Source: Datura wrightii (taxonomy: Eukaryota; Streptophyta; Magnoliopsida; Solanales; Solanaceae). From it: a stretch of 64,000 nt of DNA. The notes beneath the pieces are model-generated. The model worked only from the letters and a program-made list of their open reading frames with translations. It made no database searches and was not told the DNA's origin. Below are positions 60,012-64,000 of the stretch, piece by piece. The translations under genes and the position numbers were made by a program. The DNA lies in assembly GCA_035772735.1 (NCBI GenBank), contig JASDFA010000004.1, forward strand, positions 20,921,501 through 20,985,500. Reading direction: 5' to 3'. Position 1 is the stretch's first letter. Each line of letters opens with the position of its first letter.

Positions 60012-61272
60012 CATGCGGTTATTGCTATCTATAGAGACATGATTGTTCTGTGTTGGGCACCCTTGGAGCTTCCTTTACCTTCCCAGGGTTAATAGCTATG
60101 TCGACTCGCCCGCTAAAGGGTGAGGATACGTTACTCTACGGAGTGGCATGCCATCCGCCAGCGGACGAAGATGGAATGCAGATTCCCCATAGCAGGCTGA
60201 TGAGCACTATACCACACCCCCTGTCGAGCGCTTGCGCCCAAAGTGCAGATTACAGTTTTTCAATTACAGATTTCAGATTTCAGATTTCAGATTGCAAGAG
60301 TTCGCCGGACTCAGATACAACTATAGTCAGGGGCCCAGCGAGCCCAAGTTGCATACCCAGGGGGCCGACTGGATGCTTATAGTTACTAGGTGGATGGTAT
60401 GACCTGGGTAGGGGCATATAGATTGTGTGCTGGTTTGTAACTTACGGCTTATTGGGGATGGTAAGGTTCTTGTATGCTATGTTATGTTAGTTATTAATAG
60501 ATAAAAAGTCGACCGCCATGTTATCAGATATGACTCTTACTCTCTTCAGTAAAGTTACGCTCTTTTCAGTCAGTCTCAGCCCGTCTCCTATTATTTCAAT
60601 ATCTATCAGTATTACTATTTGTTTTCAGTTGTTTTCAATTATTTCTTTGCATTCTCAGTATCAGTGGTACTGACGCCCGTTTTGGGGCACTGCATTACTT
60701 GCCTACAGGTACTCATAGACGAGGAGCAGATCCCTCGTAGTTCCAGCCAGCATACAGAGTCTTAAGCTCCTATCATCCGTAGCTTGACAACTAAAGGTTT
60801 ACTTCTCTTTTTGTTTGTACAGTAGGCCAGGGCCCTGTCCCAACCATCTTATTATTCTTAGAGGCTTGCGGATTGTATATTCCCTGTGGTTAGTTGTACC
60901 GGTCGTGTGGGGCTGTGTGTATCTTTTTCGTTTGCATGTGATGGCCGTGTGGGGCATTGTTCAGTTGTCAGCTGGTGAACTTGTCTGTCACAGATCAGTT
61001 TAGCACTCGATTCTACTTTTCAGTGATAACTTGTCAGCATGGTGGCCTTGTCGGCCCGCATAGGTTCCTTATGTTCAGTTGTTCTGGGTAGCTATAGGTG
61101 GCTATAGGCGTTTTCGGTTGGAGGGTGTATTTATAGTCGTTATATATCCCATCGTTTTCATAAATCCAGAATTAGAGCCATCCTGGCACCAGAAGTGCTT
61201 AGGCTTAGTAGTCCAGCAGTCCAGGTCCTAGTAGGGCACCAAGTGCCAGTCATGCCTCCCAAGGTGGGGCGT
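58960..61272 (+). mobile_element. LTR of a second Tekay-type element inserted in the first
   Basis: Starts TGTTACACCCCGTAAG, ends near GGTGGGGCGTG at about 61272, 2.3 kb. ATTCG at 58955-58959 is the likely left target duplication. It contains many degenerate 'ttcagtat' repeats (59690-59960) and a (TA)n run. The final 1.4 kb is homologous to 10382-11767. Instead of an internal region it is followed by an inverted LTR copy. Confidence 0.78.
59969..60009. repeat. (TA)n microsatellite in LTR
   Basis: About 20 TA units. A matching run lies at the mirrored position 62518-62574 in the inverted copy. Confidence 0.9.
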
Positions 61273-62514
61273 GGGCACTAGGACCTGGACTGCTGGACTA
61301 CTAAGCCTAAGCACTTCTGGTGCCAGACTGGCTCTAATTCTGGACTTATGAAAACAACGGGCTATATAACGGCAGTAAATACAGCCTCCGATCGATAAGG
61401 CCTATAGCTACCTGTAGGAATATAACAGCTACCCAGAACAACTGAACATAAGGGAACCTATTCGGGCCGACAAGGCCACCATGCTGACTAGTTATCACTG
61501 AAAAGTAGGATCAAGTGCTAAACTGATCTATGATCGACAAGGTCACCAAATGACAACTGAACAAGGCCCCACACGACCATCACATGCAAACTAAAACATA
61601 CACACGGCCCCACACGACCGGTACAACTAACCACAGGGAATATACAATCCGCAAGCCTTTAAGAATAATAAGAGGGTCGGGACAAGGCCTCGGCCCACCC
61701 ATACTGTACAAACAAAAAGGGGAGTAAACCTTTAGATGTCAAGCTCCGGATGACAGGAGCTGAAGGCTCTGTATGCTGGATGGAACTACGAGGGATCTGT
61801 TCCTCGTCTATGAGTACCTGCAGGCAAGTAATGCAGCGCCCCAAAACGGGCGTCAGTAGCACTGGTACTGAATATGAAAAGCAATAACTAAAAATAACTG
61901 AAAGCAAACAATAATACTGATAGATACTGAAGTAACAGGAGACGGGCTGAGACTGACCGAAAAGAGCATAACTTTACTGAAGAGAGTAAGAGTCATACCT
62001 GATAACATGGCGGTCTACTTTCTATCTATTGATAACTAACATAACATAGCATACAAGAACCTTACCAGCTCCCATAAGCCGTAAGGTACCAACCAACACA
62101 TAATCTATATACCCCTACCCAGGTCATACCATCCACCTAGTAACTATGAGCATTCTGCCAGCCCCCTGGGTATACAACTTGGTCCCACTAGGCCCCTCAC
62201 TATAGCTGGATGTGAGTCCGGAGGACTCCTGAAATCTGAAATCTGAAATCTGAAATCTGTAATCTGAAAACTTTAATCTGCACCTTGGGTGCAAGCGCTC
62301 GACAGGGGGTGTGATATAGTGCTCATCAGCCTGCTATGGGGAATCTGCATCCCATCTTCGTCCGCTGGCGGACAACATGTCACTCCATAGAGAAACATAT
62401 CCTCATCCTCTGGTAGGCGAGTCAACACAGCTATTAACCTTGGGGCGGTCAAGGAAGCTCTAAGGGTGCCCAACAAAGAACAATCATGTCTCCACAGATA
62501 GCAATAACCAAATG

Positions 62515-62517
<3 letters not shown>

Positions 62518-62574
<57 letters not shown>
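62518..62574. repeat. (TA)n microsatellite in the inverted LTR copy
   Basis: About 28 TA units, partner of the run at 59969-60009. Confidence 0.9.
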
Positions 62575-62576
<2 letters not shown>

Positions 62577-62885
62577 AATCTTATAATAATATTTATATTC
62601 TGTTATTCTGTTCTGAATTTCATACTGAAATATATTGAATCTAATACTGAAATATGTTGAATATGTTACTGAAATATACTGAATCTAATACTGAGATATA
62701 TTGAGTCTGAAATAATATTTCTAAAATATTCTGCTGGGAATTATACTGTTTTACTTAGTTTCATGCTGAACATTGTATAATAATTCTAACATGCTTACTA
62801 AACTCATACTGAATATAATATATGACTTCTGAAATATTCTACTGGAATTTGTACTATTTTGCTATACTGGAACCACTAGCTTGCG

Positions 62886-63809
62886 GAGGATTATGCTGAG
62901 TTGTATATCATAGAAATAGTCAGGTTGCATGGTGTTCCAGTGTCCATTATCTTCGATAGAGGGGCGCAGTTTATAGCTAAATTCTGGGAATCATTTCAAA
63001 GAGGCTTGGGGACGCAGGTTAACCTGAGCACAACTTTTCATCCTCAGACAGATGGGAAGGCAGAACGCACCATTCAAATGCTCGAGGATATGTTTCGAGC
63101 ATGTGTGTTGGATTTCGGAGGTAGCTGGGATGAACATTTACTACTCATTGAGTTCGCCTATAATAACAGTTACCATTCAGCTATTCAGATGGCGCCTTAT
63201 GAGGCATTATATGGGCGAAAGTGTAGATCTCCATTTGGTTGGTTTGAGGTAGGAGAATTAGCATTGATTGGGCTAGATATCATTCATCAGTCAGAGGAAA
63301 AAGTAAAGCTTATCAGAGAACATTTACTGACTGCTCAGAGCCGCCAGAAATCTTATGCTAACGTGCGGCGCAGAAACTTGGAATTTAATGTGGGCGATTG
63401 GGTGTTTTAAGTTTCGCCAATGAAGGGTGTAATGAGATTCGGTAAGAAAGGAAAGCTCAGCTCGAGGTTTGTTGGGCCTTGTCAGATTCGCCGAAGAATA
63501 GGCCAAGTGGCATATGAGTTAGACTTACCTCCAGAGATAGAATCTGTCCACCCAGTTTTCCATGTATCAATGCTGAGAAAGTGCATAGGAGATCCCTCCA
63601 GAATTGTCCCAGTCCAAGATGTTCAGGTTACAAAGGAGTTGGCCTATGAAGAAGTTCCAATAACCATACTAGACCGGCAGATCCGCAGATTAAGAACTAA
63701 AGATGTTGCTTCTGTCAAAGTATTATGGTATAACAGGAACCAAGAGGAAATGACTTGGGAAGCAGAAGAAGATATGAAAGCTAGATACCCTCAGTTATTT
63801 CAGACTTAG
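62886..63809 (+). pseudogene. Tekay integrase C-terminal half with chromodomain
   Basis: Begins abruptly in the integrase core (EDYAELYIIEIVRLHGVP), then FHPQTDGKAERTIQMLEDM, FAYNNSYHSAIQMAPYEALY, GRKCRSPFGWFEV and VGDWVF. A TAA at 63408-63410 interrupts; the same frame resumes at once with SPMKGVMRFGKKGKL, VHPVFHVSMLRKC, and a complete chromodomain-like tail (RQIRRLRTKDVASVKVLWYN, TWEAEEDMKARYPQLF) ending at 63807-63809. One nonsense change is the only lesion in 308 codons, so it is younger than the minus-strand copy. The N-terminal half, RT and gag are missing because an inverted LTR is joined at 62885. Confidence 0.88.
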
Positions 63810-64000
63810 TTAGTCAGAGGTATGTTGATATCGCTGTTTTATGAGTTTCTTTATATTCATGTGTATGAGTGAGATGTTGACTTCAGTTTATTATGTAATG
63901 GATGCTATAGTATTATATGGAGTACCTGTATTGGACTTTTCCGCGTTTCAGGATTTTTGAAATAGTCCATATTACAGGGGAAACTCTGTAGAAATTTTTC
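63810..64000 (+). other. 3' non-coding region of the second Tekay element
   Basis: Sequence after the pol stop, without a gene; polypurine tract and 3' LTR would lie to the right of the window. Confidence 0.55.

Larger units (their letters stand above)
59665..62885. repeat. Large inverted repeat of LTR sequence, arms about 1.6 kb
   Basis: Arm 1 (59665-61231) is inverted as arm 2 (61276-62885) with a 44-bp spacer. Matched blocks include GGCAAGCTAGTAGTTCCAG against CTGGAACCACTAGCTTGC, both (TA)n runs, and AGCACTTCTGGTGCCAG against its partner. The arms differ at roughly one site in ten in the stretches compared, so they derive from two LTR copies rather than a fresh duplication. Confidence 0.88.

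Noticed and set aside
1..64000. tRNA or rRNA genes
   Set aside because: GTTCGA words were inspected (for example 7117, 8881, 10279, 28037, 36722, 41365); none has a matching A box and cloverleaf arms. No rRNA-like sequence was seen.

Overview
The window is plant nuclear DNA, almost certainly from a Solanaceae genome (tomato, potato, pepper or tobacco group). It carries an endogenous pararetrovirus of the type embedded in Solanaceae genomes, Athila-, Tekay-, SIRE- and Tnt1/TORK-like LTR retrotransposons, Helitron ends, MULE-type elements and a broken PHT1 phosphate-transporter gene. No intact host gene is visible. Everything here was read by eye; no search was run, so clade names are family-level inferences.

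Layout. (1) 1-6006, minus strand: an endogenous pararetrovirus with seven consecutive open frames (four small proteins, coiled-coil/zinc-knuckle coat protein, movement protein with a retropepsin-like tail, protease-RT-RNase H running off the left edge) plus leader. At 6007-6164 a 158-nt piece of its own coat-protein gene lies head to head with it. (2) 6163-10381, plus strand: remains of an Athila-type gypsy element (env-like ORF, 3' region, LTR). (3) 10382-11767: 3' part of a Tekay-type LTR. (4) 11768-13979: tail of a probable SIRE/Maximus copia element (env-like pseudogene and LTR). (5) 13978-15200 and 33360-34545: a 1.2-kb inverted repeat enclosing about 18 kb. (6) 17871-19489, minus: a PHT1 pseudogene with one nonsense codon and one frameshift; a TATA box and a phosphate-starvation (P1BS) site remain upstream. 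(7) 21136-36175: decayed Tnt1/TORK copia gag and pol fragments 13 kb apart, a MULE-type element with an exact 9-bp target duplication nested inside another inverted-repeat element, and AT-rich DNA. (8) 36.6-49.8 kb: MITE, four Helitron-like 3' ends, Helitron 5'-like modules, two tandem-repeat arrays and unidentified gene fragments. (9) 49863-58959, minus: a Tekay/Del chromovirus with 2.5-kb LTRs whose gag-pol carries many stops. (10) 58960-64000, plus: a second Tekay-type element inserted into the 5' LTR of the first, rearranged so that its LTR faces an inverted LTR copy (about 1.6-kb arms), which is joined directly to the middle of an integrase-chromodomain gene.

How it fits together. This is heterochromatin-like nested repeat DNA in which insertions can be ordered by nesting and decay. 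The striking exception is the pararetrovirus: every frame is open and its internal duplicate has one mismatch in 158 nt, while the chromovirus LTRs differ at roughly 8-9% of sites. The virus-derived segment is therefore the youngest-looking part of the window and the best candidate for something not previously described, particularly its two adjacent retropepsin-like domains.
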